A DNA stretch of 33,640 bases from Petrotoga sp. UBA5851 (GCA_002431635.1 DJGH01000065.1:3165-36804); one strand, 5' to 3'; positions 16,201-24,959 are shown, counted from the first letter of the stretch. Numbers and translations are program-made. The notes: generated from the letters alone by a model not told the origin.

Positions 16201-17301
16201 TTATAAGTTCTGAAACCAGCTTTCGTCGTTGAGCTCAATGGCTACAGCCTCAAAAAGTTTATCGTAAAATGCTCTTTTTAAACCGGAACTTTTTTGAATA
16301 AGGTTTTCAAGGTTTCTTAAAATAGCAAAAATAGAATCTTTGGGAACATATTCCGAAAGAAGCTTGATATTTTTGGCATATGTCTGATGTTCAGAAATAT
16401 CAATTATTTTTATCATATCAGTCTCGCTTATATTTTCAATGTACTTATTTATTCTGAGAACAAGGGTGATTTTTTCGTCCTGATTCAATGACGAAAGCCT
16501 TTGTATGAACTTTCCTTCTTTAAGTATATCCTGCGCAGTAGGAAGGTTCTTTTTGTTGTTAAGGTGGTTGGTAAATGCTCTGGCCGCTTCTGACCCGATT
16601 ATCGAAGCAGAAATAATATATCCGTAATCTTTAATTTCCTGATCAGAAAGGTTTTCAAAAACCTTTGCAAGTTTGTACCAGCTTCTGGGACTAGGTCTCA
16701 AATTTAGTCTCATTGATACGTTAAGATCTGACGATAGGTATTCAGGATAATCGTTCACAAAATTAATAACCGGATCAGCAAGTTTATTTTCTTTGGCCCA
16801 TTGCGTCCAGTCGCTTATGTCCGGTGAGATGTCAAAATGAAAGAATCGTGACATAAAAGCCGGGTCTGTTATAAGGTCAACCTGGTCATACTCTTCATCC
16901 GGAGGATTAGCCGCCGCCATTATCCATGTACCAGGTGGCAGTATGTGATTATGGATACGCCTGTCAAGCAAAAGCTGCATTACTGCATTTCTTATCGAAC
17001 GATGAGCTCTGTTGACCTCGTCTATCATTATTATTGTGTTCTCGTTATCAGGCCACCAGTCAGGCTTCAGAAAAACCGTCCTATCCGAATCCATTCCAGA
17101 TGATTTGTATCTGCTTGGCATACCTATAAGATCGCCAGGTTCCATCTGCGAAATGACCAGAATTATCAGTTCCCGTCCTGTCTGCTGGGCAATTTCTTTG
17201 GCTATATCAGTTTTTCCTACTCCGAAATGTCCCCATAAAAGGGGTATTTCGCCGCTGCTCATTACTTTTTCTGAAAGATATTTTATATCTTTTGGTCTCA
17301 T
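16201..17301 (-). CDS. MoxR-type AAA+ ATPase
   Basis: ATPase of 366 residues. Walker A is GHFGVGKT (24-31), Walker B is IIMIDE (90-95) followed by VNRAH, and a sensor region follows with AAANPPDEEYDQVDLITDPAFMSRFFHF, where the Arg is the likely arginine finger or sensor. The C-terminal 130 residues are an alpha-helical lid with no recognisable extra domain. It forms a two-gene operon with the VWA protein downstream, the usual MoxR arrangement; MoxR ATPases work with VWA partners to remodel or load cofactors into target proteins. AGGAGG stands seven bases before the ATG. The target is unknown. Confidence 0.9.
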   Translation of the reverse strand: MRPKDIKYLSEKVMSSGEIPLLWGHFGVGKTDIAKEIAQQTGRELIILVISQMEPGDLIGMPSRYKSSGMDSDRTVFLKPDWWPDNENTIIMIDEVNRAHRSIRNAVMQLLLDRRIHNHILPPGTWIMAAANPPDEEYDQVDLITDPAFMSRFFHFDISPDISDWTQWAKENKLADPVINFVNDYPEYLSSDLNVSMRLNLRPSPRSWYKLAKVFENLSDQEIKDYGYIISASIIGSEAARAFTNHLNNKKNLPTAQDILKEGKFIQRLSSLNQDEKITLVLRINKYIENISETDMIKIIDISEHQTYAKNIKLLSEYVPKDSIFAILRNLENLIQKSSGLKRAFYDKLFEAVAIELNDESWFQNL

Positions 17302-17378
17302 TTCTGCCTCCTGATACTTTTTCTTATTTTGGATATTATCTTTATTTTAAGTCTTAAACACTGTTGCATTTTCATTAT

Positions 17379-17408
17379 ATTATACTACCTGAAGATATTT
17401 TTTTCTAA
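17379..17408 (-). promoter_or_regulatory. Likely promoter of the MoxR-VWA operon
   Basis: Minus-strand -10 TATAAT (17379-17384), with an overlapping alternative at 17374-17379, and a poor -35 TTAGAA (17403-17408) at 18 bases. It leaves an untranslated leader of about 70 bases before the ATG at 17301. Confidence 0.5.
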
Positions 17409-17430
17409 CCGTATATTTTTTTCACCAAAA

Positions 17431-17439
17431 TGATATAAT
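17431..17439 (+). promoter_or_regulatory. Extended -10 promoter of the PLD-lipoprotein operon
   Basis: TGATATAAT, a perfect -10 with the extended TGN, 30 bases before the PLD start codon. There is no good -35, as is usual for extended -10 promoters. The same nine bases occur before tldD (23492-23500). Confidence 0.6.
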
Positions 17440-17468
17440 TTTATAAAAATATTATTTTGAGGTGTCAT

Positions 17469-18650
17469 ATGAAAAAATCCTTATTGTTGATCTGTTTTTT
17501 GGTTTTTCCACTCATCCTAAGTCTTGGATACAAGACGGATATCTATCTTTCAAAAGGAGATTATATAAATATAAGCGATATGGACACTCCTTCATATATG
17601 CCTCCGGGCTCAATCTACGCAGATCGGAACTTCTTTTTCCGTGCGTCAAGCTCGCAGGCAACCTACACTCTTTTTACCGCACAGGACAGTTGGAATATCT
17701 TTATAAATGATCCTTCACTGGATGCAACTGTTCTTTTCTATGATTTTGACACTCAGCAAAAGAATCTTTCAAATATAAAGTACCTTGAATCTCTGATTGA
17801 CGATGCTAAAAGGTATATTTACATCAGCATCTATGATATAAACCACAGTACGATTGCAGATGCCTTAAAACGAGCTGCACAGAAGGGAATAGAAGTCAAA
17901 ATGGTTACAGAGACTCAAAATCAGAATACTTTTACCTCTCTGTCTCTGCCGCGTAATAACGTTAAGGTGCTTTTTGACACAAACAGCGCACTTATGCACG
18001 ATAAGTTCATTGTAATAGATGGGTATTGTCTTGTCACAGGAAGTACCAATCTAACCAATAACTGTCTTGAATATAACTCTAATAATATGATCTTTATTTT
18101 CAATAATGAGATTGCTGAAAATTATGTACAGGAGTTTAAAGAACAGTTTGAGCAAAAAATCTTCGGCAAAAAAGCAGGCACTGAAAAACCATTTCCTTCA
18201 GTTCTTACAGATGTCGGAACCATAAGCACATACTTTACGCCTGAGGACAATCTTAAACAGGAAATTCTTAAAAACATCAAAGAATGTACCAAAAATATTT
18301 ATATGATGATCTTTACCTTCACCGATCCTGATATTGCCCAAGAACTTATCTGTGCCTCTGAACGGGGAGTCGAAGTAAAAGTTATAACAGAAGAGTTTCA
18401 GTCCAAAGCTTCTTACGCTGCATATAATATTTTAAAGGGAAAGATAGATATCATTCTTGATAAAAACAGTAAAACCTTTCACCATAAGGTCATTATATTC
18501 GACGATAATAAAGTTCTTACAGGATCTTTCAACTTTACCGGTGCAGCTCAGGATAAGAACGATGAAAACTCCTTAATTATCGAAAGCAATTATATCAATA
18601 ATGTCTATACAGACGAATTCATGAGACTATGGGATAGTTACACCAAATAG
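17469..18650 (+). CDS. Secreted phospholipase D-family protein with two HKD motifs
   Basis: Exported protein of 393 residues with an N-terminal hydrophobic signal (about 4-19). Two complete HKD catalytic motifs are present: MHDKFIVID (His177, Lys179, Asp184, then GSTNLTNN) and FHHKVIIFD (His338, Lys340, Asp345, then GSFNFT). The two halves form one active site in this superfamily, so it should be active as a phosphodiesterase, either a phospholipase or a nuclease. The Nuc-like spacing and the GSxN motifs are similar to secreted PLD nucleases, but substrate cannot be told. The first 60 residues of the mature protein are unlike PLD. The start is ATG at 17469, preceded by GAGGTG; an in-frame TTG at 17457 lies upstream of the Shine-Dalgarno. 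It is 10 bases from the lipoprotein gene and probably co-transcribed. Confidence 0.87.
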   Translation: MKKSLLLICFLVFPLILSLGYKTDIYLSKGDYINISDMDTPSYMPPGSIYADRNFFFRASSSQATYTLFTAQDSWNIFINDPSLDATVLFYDFDTQQKNLSNIKYLESLIDDAKRYIYISIYDINHSTIADALKRAAQKGIEVKMVTETQNQNTFTSLSLPRNNVKVLFDTNSALMHDKFIVIDGYCLVTGSTNLTNNCLEYNSNNMIFIFNNEIAENYVQEFKEQFEQKIFGKKAGTEKPFPSVLTDVGTISTYFTPEDNLKQEILKNIKECTKNIYMMIFTFTDPDIAQELICASERGVEVKVITEEFQSKASYAAYNILKGKIDIILDKNSKTFHHKVIIFDDNKVLTGSFNFTGAAQDKNDENSLIIESNYINNVYTDEFMRLWDSYTK

Positions 18651-18660
18651 GTGAGTTGAT

Positions 18661-19833
18661 ATGAAAAAAATTTTTTATGTGTTCCTTGCTGCAATGATCT
18701 TTTTAGTATCCGGATGTCAGAATGACTCATACTACAAGACTTTGTACGAAAAAACCATAAAGGATTTTGGCTCTTTCAACAAAGATAAAATCTATAAAGT
18801 GCTTATTTTAAACTCTTACAGCATAGAGCATGTTTTTACTGTAAATGAAGTCAGGGGAATTCTGGATTCACTAAGGTCAAATCCGAATATAAACATAGAA
18901 ATATCTTATCTGTATATGGATACCAAGACAAATTTTGAAAGCACCTATCTGCAGGAGCTTCATAATCTTCTTATGGCAAAGTATGCCGATACTGTTTTTG
19001 ATTTTATAGTGGTAACCGATAATGAAGCTCTGGAATTCGCGAAACTTCATAAAGACGGGTTCTTTAAAAGCCAGAATCTTATATTCTGCGGTATAAGCAA
19101 CTTTAGTCCATCCCTTATTGAAGGTCTTGAGAATATTTCAGGTGTCATAGAGGCCAATAACCTTGAAAGAACTCTGGATATAATACCGAAAATACGTCCG
19201 ATGACAGAAAATATTTTTGTCGTTACCGATCAGACAATCACTGGAAGTATGTACAGAAAACTTTTGGAGGATTATATTTCAAAACAGGAAAATGGGCCGA
19301 AGATTATGCTGTTGGATATGGGAGAGTTGAAAATGGCCGAGCTGCTTGCCAGAATCTGCCTTATTCCAAACAATGATTCTTTAATAATTCTTCAAAATTT
19401 TGTAGATAAAGACGGAGTAGTATACTCTGTAAATCAAGCAATGAAACTTTTTCTTGAATGCTCAAGAGTACCGATTTTTGTCTCAAGCGAAACCAGACTT
19501 GGAATGGGCGGCGTCGGTGGGAATGTTGCCAGCGGTTTCAAACAGGGACAGATCGCCGGACAGATAGGAATGAGGCTTTTAAACGGAGAGTCACTAAAAA
19601 ATATCCCTGTCGTGACAGAAGACACCAATATTTTTTCGTTCGATCATAACGTACTCAAAAAATGGAATATTGATGAGAAAATTTTACCCAAGGATTCGGT
19701 AATAACCAATAAAATTACTATTAATTCAAAAGACTTTCTTATATTCATTATTGCAGCATTTGCAGTATTTCTTGCAATATACTCAATTATACTGACTTTA
19801 AAACTCAGAAAATTCAGAAGAAAATCTAACTGA
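18661..19833 (+). CDS. Lipoprotein with ABC-substrate-binding-like sensor domain and C-terminal membrane helix
   Basis: Protein of 390 residues. A lipoprotein signal ends in LVSGC (Cys19). Residues about 35-345 resemble the ABC_sub_bind (COG2984) fold used as a periplasmic sensor module in many receptor histidine kinases: VLILNSYSIEHVFT, FDFIVVTDNEALEF, NLIFCGISNF, ENIFVVTDQTITG, and VPIFVSSETRLGMGGVGG followed by a glutamine/glycine-rich QGQIAGQIGMRLL. Near 359-381 there is a transmembrane helix followed by LKLRKFRRKSN and the stop. This is just where a kinase would continue into a HAMP, PAS or coiled-coil region, so it may be a kinase-less receptor anchored at both ends, or a truncated kinase. 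No kinase remnant is visible downstream, where endonuclease V overlaps tail to tail. Co-transcription with the PLD gene is likely. Confidence 0.75.
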   Translation: MKKIFYVFLAAMIFLVSGCQNDSYYKTLYEKTIKDFGSFNKDKIYKVLILNSYSIEHVFTVNEVRGILDSLRSNPNINIEISYLYMDTKTNFESTYLQELHNLLMAKYADTVFDFIVVTDNEALEFAKLHKDGFFKSQNLIFCGISNFSPSLIEGLENISGVIEANNLERTLDIIPKIRPMTENIFVVTDQTITGSMYRKLLEDYISKQENGPKIMLLDMGELKMAELLARICLIPNNDSLIILQNFVDKDGVVYSVNQAMKLFLECSRVPIFVSSETRLGMGGVGGNVASGFKQGQIAGQIGMRLLNGESLKNIPVVTEDTNIFSFDHNVLKKWNIDEKILPKDSVITNKITINSKDFLIFIIAAFAVFLAIYSIILTLKLRKFRRKSN

Positions 19834-20521
19834 TCTCTTTTTTTACTTTCTGGCTGTATAGATGTGCATATCTTGTCGGTTCAGGAAGTCGGTACTTTGT
19901 AATGGACATCTGTGAAAGTTTTATTGCCTCTTCCAAAGAGATTAGATTTCCACAGGATATATAGATAGGCTTGGTTTTCTCCTTTGAGCACATACTCATT
20001 CCTATTATACTGTCATTCGGATGTTTTGTATATACGTTATCGTAAATCGGATTTTGCGAAAACTTTTCTTTTGCAGGTTCAACGGTTATCCCGTAAAGGA
20101 GGGACTTTCCTATTCCTATAGTAGGTCTTTCAATAAAAAAAGAAGCATGGCTTGCAATTCCCAATCTTCTTGGATGGGCTACACCATGACCATCGAACAT
20201 CACTACATCTGGCACATTTTTTATTTTCTCCCATGCTTTTAGAAATGCAGGAAGCTCTCTAAATGCAAGGTATCCCGGAATATAAGGCATAGAGACCTCA
20301 ACAGATGAATAACTGTACTCAATAAGTTCCAACGAAGGAAATGCAAGACAAACAACTATTCCAACTGCTTTTTCTCCCATAAAAGAGACATCTACCCCTC
20401 CGATTATGGAGGGGATTTTTATTTTTCCACCAATCTCCACTTTTGAAGCCAGTTCATACTGAATTTTCTTCATCTGGCTAATCTGCAGGTCAAAGGAATG
20501 GACTTGTTTATATTCAGCCAT
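19826..20521 (-). CDS. nfi: Endonuclease V
   Basis: DNA repair enzyme of 231 residues that nicks one phosphodiester bond 3' of deoxyinosine (deaminated adenine). Motifs align with T. maritima Endo V: GVDVSF (Asp44), YIPGYLAFRE (wedge Tyr80 and Glu89), DGHGVAHPRRLGIASH (Asp110) and IGIGK (Lys139). A late His in PTRYAH (220) matches the His used for catalysis. One departure: the usual SxGH block before the last helix reads SCGNLISL, with Asn192 where His is normal. It starts 4 bases after the flavoprotein gene with no clear ribosome site, so it should be coupled. Its 3' end overlaps the lipoprotein gene by 8 bases in convergent orientation. Confidence 0.93.
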   Translation of the reverse strand: MAEYKQVHSFDLQISQMKKIQYELASKVEIGGKIKIPSIIGGVDVSFMGEKAVGIVVCLAFPSLELIEYSYSSVEVSMPYIPGYLAFRELPAFLKAWEKIKNVPDVVMFDGHGVAHPRRLGIASHASFFIERPTIGIGKSLLYGITVEPAKEKFSQNPIYDNVYTKHPNDSIIGMSMCSKEKTKPIYISCGNLISLEEAIKLSQMSITKYRLPEPTRYAHLYSQKVKKEIS

Positions 20522-20525
20522 AATT

Positions 20526-21788
20526 TTATAGGAACAGCTCTTGCCCGAGCATTATCCCATGAGATGTTGCATACGTTATCGACCGTGTCCAGCCGGAGCA
20601 GTCGCCTATGAACTTTATATTTCTATACTTACTGTTATCAAGCTTATTTCCATAAAACTTTACTTCAACTCCGTACAGAAGATTATCTTCATAAGTTATA
20701 CCCGGTATTACTTTATTTAATTCTTCAAGAAAGTAAATTATAGACTCGACGGTTTTTCTTGGGAAAACCAAGTTGAGATCCCCAAGTATATAATTGTCGC
20801 TTTTAAGCGTGGGAAGCACCCTTCCTAGTTTTTTTGTTCTTTTGGCCTGTTTAAAATCACCATAAGCCTGAAGTATAATCTTGTTATTGCCTGCAAGAAT
20901 ATTCGAAAGCTTCGCAATATATGAGCCATATCCTACAGGATCATTGAAAGGCGAGGTAAAGGAGTGTGTAACCAACACAGCAAAGTTGGTATTGGTTGTT
21001 TTTTCCTTCATTCTGGCATGACCGTTCACGGTAACAAAATCATCATATTTTTCAAGAACAACCTCACCGGAAGGGTTATTGCAAAAAGTTCTGACCATAT
21101 ATCCAGTTTTGGTCTTAAGCTTTACTTTGAACTCGTACATTTCTTCGTTCAGTTCCTGTACTATATGGTCTGGAAGTTCATATCTTACACCAAGATCTAC
21201 CGTGGTATTGGAAAGGACAACCTCCGGATGTTCCTGTATAAACTTCGAAGTGAGCTTGTGTCCGCTGCGCCCTGCGGCAACCACAGCCAGATCAAAAAGG
21301 ATTTTTTCTCCGTTTACCTGTATTTGTGCTCCATACTCCGCCGGCTCTACACTTTCAACCCTGTTCCCAAAATAAAAATGCATATTATTGAACGTCCTAA
21401 ATTCCGAGTATATAGCTGTAAGAATATCTCCGAGTTTATCCGTTCCTATATGGTAAAAGTCTGACTTCACAGGATCAAACCCGTAATCATAGAATTTCTT
21501 ATACAGTTCGGCATTTGAAAACGAATAACCGTACTCTATTTCATTTTTTCCCAGTGCTGAATGGTTTATATAGAAGTCTACAACTTCTTTTTGAAGTTTT
21601 ATATCTACCGGCAGGTCTCCTCCCATACTTCCAGAGACAAAAAGCTTTCCGTCAGACCTGATACCGCTCAGACTTGATGAATATATATCCTTGGAACTTT
21701 CAAAGATATGAACTTCATGTCCAGTATTCTTAACCGTGTTCAAAAAACCTATAGATGCCGCACCAAAGCCTATTACTGCTATTTTCAT
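20526..21788 (-). CDS. FAD-dependent protein of the COG2509 family
   Basis: Flavoprotein of 420 residues, a predicted NAD(FAD)-utilising dehydrogenase without known function. The N-terminal Rossmann motif GFGAAS (8-13, in a GxGxxS form) is followed by HEVHIFESS for the ribose-binding acidic residue. A mid-protein strand reads FDLAVVAAGRSG, and the C-terminal FAD motif is FIGDCSGWTRSITYATSHG, which is typical of COG2509. The family can be confused with geranylgeranyl reductases and HI0933-like proteins, but FIGDCSGWTR favours COG2509. A strong AAGGAGG site precedes the ATG. It lies between the NFACT gene upstream and endonuclease V downstream in one minus-strand operon; no functional link between the three is known to me. 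Confidence 0.85.
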   Translation of the reverse strand: MKIAVIGFGAASIGFLNTVKNTGHEVHIFESSKDIYSSSLSGIRSDGKLFVSGSMGGDLPVDIKLQKEVVDFYINHSALGKNEIEYGYSFSNAELYKKFYDYGFDPVKSDFYHIGTDKLGDILTAIYSEFRTFNNMHFYFGNRVESVEPAEYGAQIQVNGEKILFDLAVVAAGRSGHKLTSKFIQEHPEVVLSNTTVDLGVRYELPDHIVQELNEEMYEFKVKLKTKTGYMVRTFCNNPSGEVVLEKYDDFVTVNGHARMKEKTTNTNFAVLVTHSFTSPFNDPVGYGSYIAKLSNILAGNNKIILQAYGDFKQAKRTKKLGRVLPTLKSDNYILGDLNLVFPRKTVESIIYFLEELNKVIPGITYEDNLLYGVEVKFYGNKLDNSKYRNIKFIGDCSGWTRSITYATSHGIMLGQELFL

Positions 21789-21800
21789 ACTCTTTCCTCC

Positions 21801-23369
21801 TTAAAAAACAGGTGTAACAAACACTGTGGAGTAGCTTTCGTATAAAACCATTCCCGGTTTTGAGCCTTTAGGTTTATAAACATTAGATTTTTTGGTATAA
21901 TCAACTCCTACATTTGAGGAAAATTTGGCCCTGGAATATTTTGCCGCAACTGTGGCAGCATAAAGTATGACATCGTACGGAACTTCTTTTCCGGCACATT
22001 TTATTATGACATGTGATCCGGGAATTCCTCTTGTATGGAGCCATATGTCATCTGCCCGCGCATTTTTGGTTATCTCATCATTCTGCACATTGTTTTTCCC
22101 AACCAGTATATCGAAACCGTTATAGCTGAATTTCCTGTACGGATTGTTTTTTTCGCTTTTCTTGACTGTTTTGTTTTTGGCATCAATCAACCCCTGCTGA
22201 ATCATCTCTACTTTTATTTCTTCAAGAGTCTGTATATCCTCTGCCTCGTCAAGCATTGCCATAAGCTGATAATAATACTCAAGTTCTTTTTCTATATGCA
22301 CTATCTTTTCAAGTGCATATCCGACTCTGTTTTTTATTTTTTTAAGCTTTCTGAAGTAATCCTGGAGATTCTGTGATGGTGTTTTTATAGGATCAAGCTT
22401 TATCAGGATATCTTCTCCGGTTAACCAATCTTTGGTTAAAATACTGTCATCACCCTTGCTTACTTTATAAACAAAGCTTTGTAGAAGCTCTGCTTTTTTC
22501 GATAGTTCAGGAATTTTTGACTGTTCGGAAATATCCTTTTTTAGATTATCTTTTATCTTTTCGTCTTTATCTACTTCCCTCTCCAATTTCTTTAAAAGTT
22601 CCTTACGTATGGCAAGAAATCTGGACTGGTTGGCTTTGAACTCAAAAATATCAATAATGGCAGCAGATGGCGTAAGTTTTTTTATATCCGAACCGACAGG
22701 CTTTAATGCCAAAAGATCTCTGTTCCCCTTTTCATCTGTATAAACATACAGATATGGACTTATTATCTCCTGTCTCAATTCCTGCAAAGTGTTGTAAAAC
22801 ATTAGTGAGCCCTGTGAAGTTTTACAAAATCCCTGAAGGTTTGAAGCAGCTTTTATATCTGATATATCCTCTTTCATTATATTTACTTTAGAATCATCAA
22901 AAAAGGGTATATACTTTATTCCGTGTATAAGTAGACGTGTTTCTGCAGTACCTCTTTTCATAGCATCTTGGATAACATTATCCTCGTTAACAAGAATAAT
23001 ATTTGAATTTCTCCCCATGAGTTCAAAGTAGAGTCTGTACTTTCTCAGATCTCCTATCTCATCATAACCCTGAATATCCATATAGCCTATCCTGTCTGTT
23101 CCTAACTGTTCAACCGAAAGAATCTTTCCTCCTTTTATTCTTTTCCTCAGAAACATTGAGAAATTATAAGGATTTTCCGGTATATCAGGTTTTTTTTCAA
23201 TTACCAGAAGATACGATGGATTCTGCACGGAAAAAAGCAGAAAATCACCGCTGGTCTGTATAAGAAGCTGATCTTCCACAGGCTGGTATATATTTTTAAT
23301 ACTTTTATTCACAACACGCTCTCTTGCTTCATTGATAAGTTTACGAATAGCAAGTCCATCAATAGGCAT
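21801..23369 (-). CDS. rqcH: NFACT-family ribosome quality control protein RqcH
   Basis: Protein of 522 residues, the bacterial Rqc2/NEMF homologue (earlier labelled fibronectin-binding protein A). It binds stalled 50S-peptidyl-tRNA complexes and directs alanine tailing. The NFACT-N domain (1-200) has DGLAIRKLINE at the start, Asp92-Arg93 in GTDRIG, equal to the DR pair required for tailing in B. subtilis RqcH, and FELMGRNSNIILV. A long coiled-coil region (about 255-385) follows, with KKLKKIKNRVGYALEKI. The NFACT-R (DUF814) domain at the end shows FDILVGKNNVQND, DDIWLHTRGIPGSHVII and YTKKSNVYKPKG. It is somewhat shorter than B. subtilis RqcH. GAGGTG nine bases before the ATG supports the start. 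First gene of a three-gene operon. Confidence 0.92.
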   Translation of the reverse strand: MPIDGLAIRKLINEARERVVNKSIKNIYQPVEDQLLIQTSGDFLLFSVQNPSYLLVIEKKPDIPENPYNFSMFLRKRIKGGKILSVEQLGTDRIGYMDIQGYDEIGDLRKYRLYFELMGRNSNIILVNEDNVIQDAMKRGTAETRLLIHGIKYIPFFDDSKVNIMKEDISDIKAASNLQGFCKTSQGSLMFYNTLQELRQEIISPYLYVYTDEKGNRDLLALKPVGSDIKKLTPSAAIIDIFEFKANQSRFLAIRKELLKKLEREVDKDEKIKDNLKKDISEQSKIPELSKKAELLQSFVYKVSKGDDSILTKDWLTGEDILIKLDPIKTPSQNLQDYFRKLKKIKNRVGYALEKIVHIEKELEYYYQLMAMLDEAEDIQTLEEIKVEMIQQGLIDAKNKTVKKSEKNNPYRKFSYNGFDILVGKNNVQNDEITKNARADDIWLHTRGIPGSHVIIKCAGKEVPYDVILYAATVAAKYSRAKFSSNVGVDYTKKSNVYKPKGSKPGMVLYESYSTVFVTPVF

Positions 23370-23390
23370 AAATTATCACCTCACATTTTA

Positions 23391-23399
23391 ATTTTATCA
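23391..23399 (-). promoter_or_regulatory. Likely extended -10 promoter of the rqcH operon
   Basis: On the minus strand TGATAAAAT, a -10-like TAAAAT with an upstream TGA, about 22 bases from the rqcH start codon. No good -35 is visible. It is close to the TGATATAAT boxes at 17431 and 23492. Confidence 0.4.
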
Positions 23400-23491
23400 T
23401 AGTAAGATATCTATATTGAAATTATTTTACAAAAAAACAGAAGTATAATTATTATGAGAAAAGTGTTCCGGCGTTTCATAACGTATATATA

Positions 23492-23500
23492 TGATATAAT
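23492..23500 (+). promoter_or_regulatory. Extended -10 promoter of the tldDE operon
   Basis: TGATATAAT 44 bases before the GTG start of tldD, with only a weak -35-like TTTCAT upstream. Identical to the box before the PLD gene. A second TATAAT lies at 23444-23449 and could be an alternative. Confidence 0.55.
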
Positions 23501-23543
23501 GGAATATAATAAGCATAATTTTATCAAATCAGGAGGGATAAAC

Positions 23544-24959
23544 GTGAATCTTTCTAAAGAAAGATACCTTGAGATTTTAAACATTGCACTTTCTCAAGGC
23601 GGAGATTATTCGGAAATATTTTTTGAAGATTACTATGCAACATCTATACTATACGATAACGGAAAGTTTGAGGGTTCAAGCTATTCAAAAAGAAATGGAG
23701 CCAGCTTAAGAGTAGTTATAGGCGAAGAAACACTTTTTGCCCATACAAGCAGCCCTGATTATGCTTCTCTCAAAAAAATTGCTGAAAACTTGAGCAGTAT
23801 AGCTAAAACAAGATCCTCATCAGCAGAAATAAAAAAAGTACTTGATTTAAAAGAACTTCCAAAAAGAAATCTGATAAAAATAGATAAGGAGTTCGATAAA
23901 ATCCCTGTTGAGAAAAAAATGGAAAAGATAAATATGGCTGTCAAAGTAGCCAAAGAGTATGATCCACGGATAATCCAGATAACCGTAAGATATGGAGATT
24001 CCAAAAGAACTGTAAGAATAGTTAACTCAGACGGCACTATTGCCGACGATGTAAGAAGCTATCCGCTTTTTTACGTTTCAATTGTTGCTAAAAGCGAAGA
24101 TGGACAGATTTTTACAGGTATGTCAGGAAACTCTGAAAACAAAGGTTTTGAATTCTTTGACGACAACATGATAATACAGGCTGCCAAAGATGCATGCGGA
24201 CAAGCCATAGCACAGGTTGAAGGCGAGGATGCTCCGGCAGGTGAATTTACAGTTGTAATGTCCAGTCAAGCCGGAGGAACTATGGTTCATGAAGCCTGTG
24301 GACACGGAATGGAAGCAGATCTTGTTCTCAGTGGTTCTGTATACAGGGATAAAGCTGGTCAGAAGATTGCTTCAGAAAAAGTGACAGTAGTGGATGACGG
24401 TACTATTCCTGGTAAACGAGGAACTCTGAACTATGACGATGAAGGTTCACAGACACAGAGAACCGTTCTGATAGAAAACGGAATTCTTAAGGGCTATATG
24501 CACACCAAAATAACCGCTAAAATGTTTGGAAAAGAACCTACAGGAAACGGAAGACGTGAAACATATATGAACCTGCCGATAGTCAGAATGAGAAATACTC
24601 TTATCCTCCCTGGAAATGATAATCCGGATGATATTATAAAATCTGTAGAAAAAGGAGTATTTGTAAAAAAGATGGGAGGCGGTCAGGTAGATGTAATCAG
24701 CGGCGATTTCCAGTTTAAAATAACCGAGGGATACAACATAGAAAACGGAAAAACAACTACTTCCCTGCGTGGCGCAAGCATAGTCGGAAACGGGCTTAAA
24801 GTACTTCAAAGCATAGATATGGTTGGAAACGACTTAGGATATGCAGTGGGAACATGCGGCAAAGATGGTCAGGGCGCTCCGGTATCAGATGCCCAGCCAA
24901 CTATAAGAGTACCAAAAATGATTGTGGGAGGAGTCGTAAAGGGGGGTAAAGGCAAATGA
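23544..24959 (+). CDS. tldD: TldD metalloprotease subunit
   Basis: Zinc metalloprotease subunit of 471 residues. In E. coli the TldD/TldE heterodimer degrades unfolded peptides and matures microcin B17 and the antitoxin CcdA. The zinc motif HExxxH is seen as HEACGHGMEAD (His249, Glu250, His254), and the C-terminal Cys ligand is in GTCGKDGQGAPVSDAQPT, the family signature. The frame runs 90 bases further back to 23454, but AGGAGGG stands just before GTG at 23544, which gives the normal TldD length and removes a promoter from the coding region. Its stop overlaps the tldE start by four bases (ATGA). Confidence 0.94.
   Translation: MNLSKERYLEILNIALSQGGDYSEIFFEDYYATSILYDNGKFEGSSYSKRNGASLRVVIGEETLFAHTSSPDYASLKKIAENLSSIAKTRSSSAEIKKVLDLKELPKRNLIKIDKEFDKIPVEKKMEKINMAVKVAKEYDPRIIQITVRYGDSKRTVRIVNSDGTIADDVRSYPLFYVSIVAKSEDGQIFTGMSGNSENKGFEFFDDNMIIQAAKDACGQAIAQVEGEDAPAGEFTVVMSSQAGGTMVHEACGHGMEADLVLSGSVYRDKAGQKIASEKVTVVDDGTIPGKRGTLNYDDEGSQTQRTVLIENGILKGYMHTKITAKMFGKEPTGNGRRETYMNLPIVRMRNTLILPGNDNPDDIIKSVEKGVFVKKMGGGQVDVISGDFQFKITEGYNIENGKTTTSLRGASIVGNGLKVLQSIDMVGNDLGYAVGTCGKDGQGAPVSDAQPTIRVPKMIVGGVVKGGKGK

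Noticed and set aside
20964..21464. 166-codon plus-strand frame opposite the flavoprotein gene
   Set aside because: Antisense shadow of a gene with clear FAD motifs; no domain or ribosome site.
23454..23543. N-terminal extension of TldD (30 residues)
   Set aside because: It contains a promoter-like TGATATAAT and lies upstream of a strong AGGAGGG-GTG start; the extension is foreign to the TldD family.
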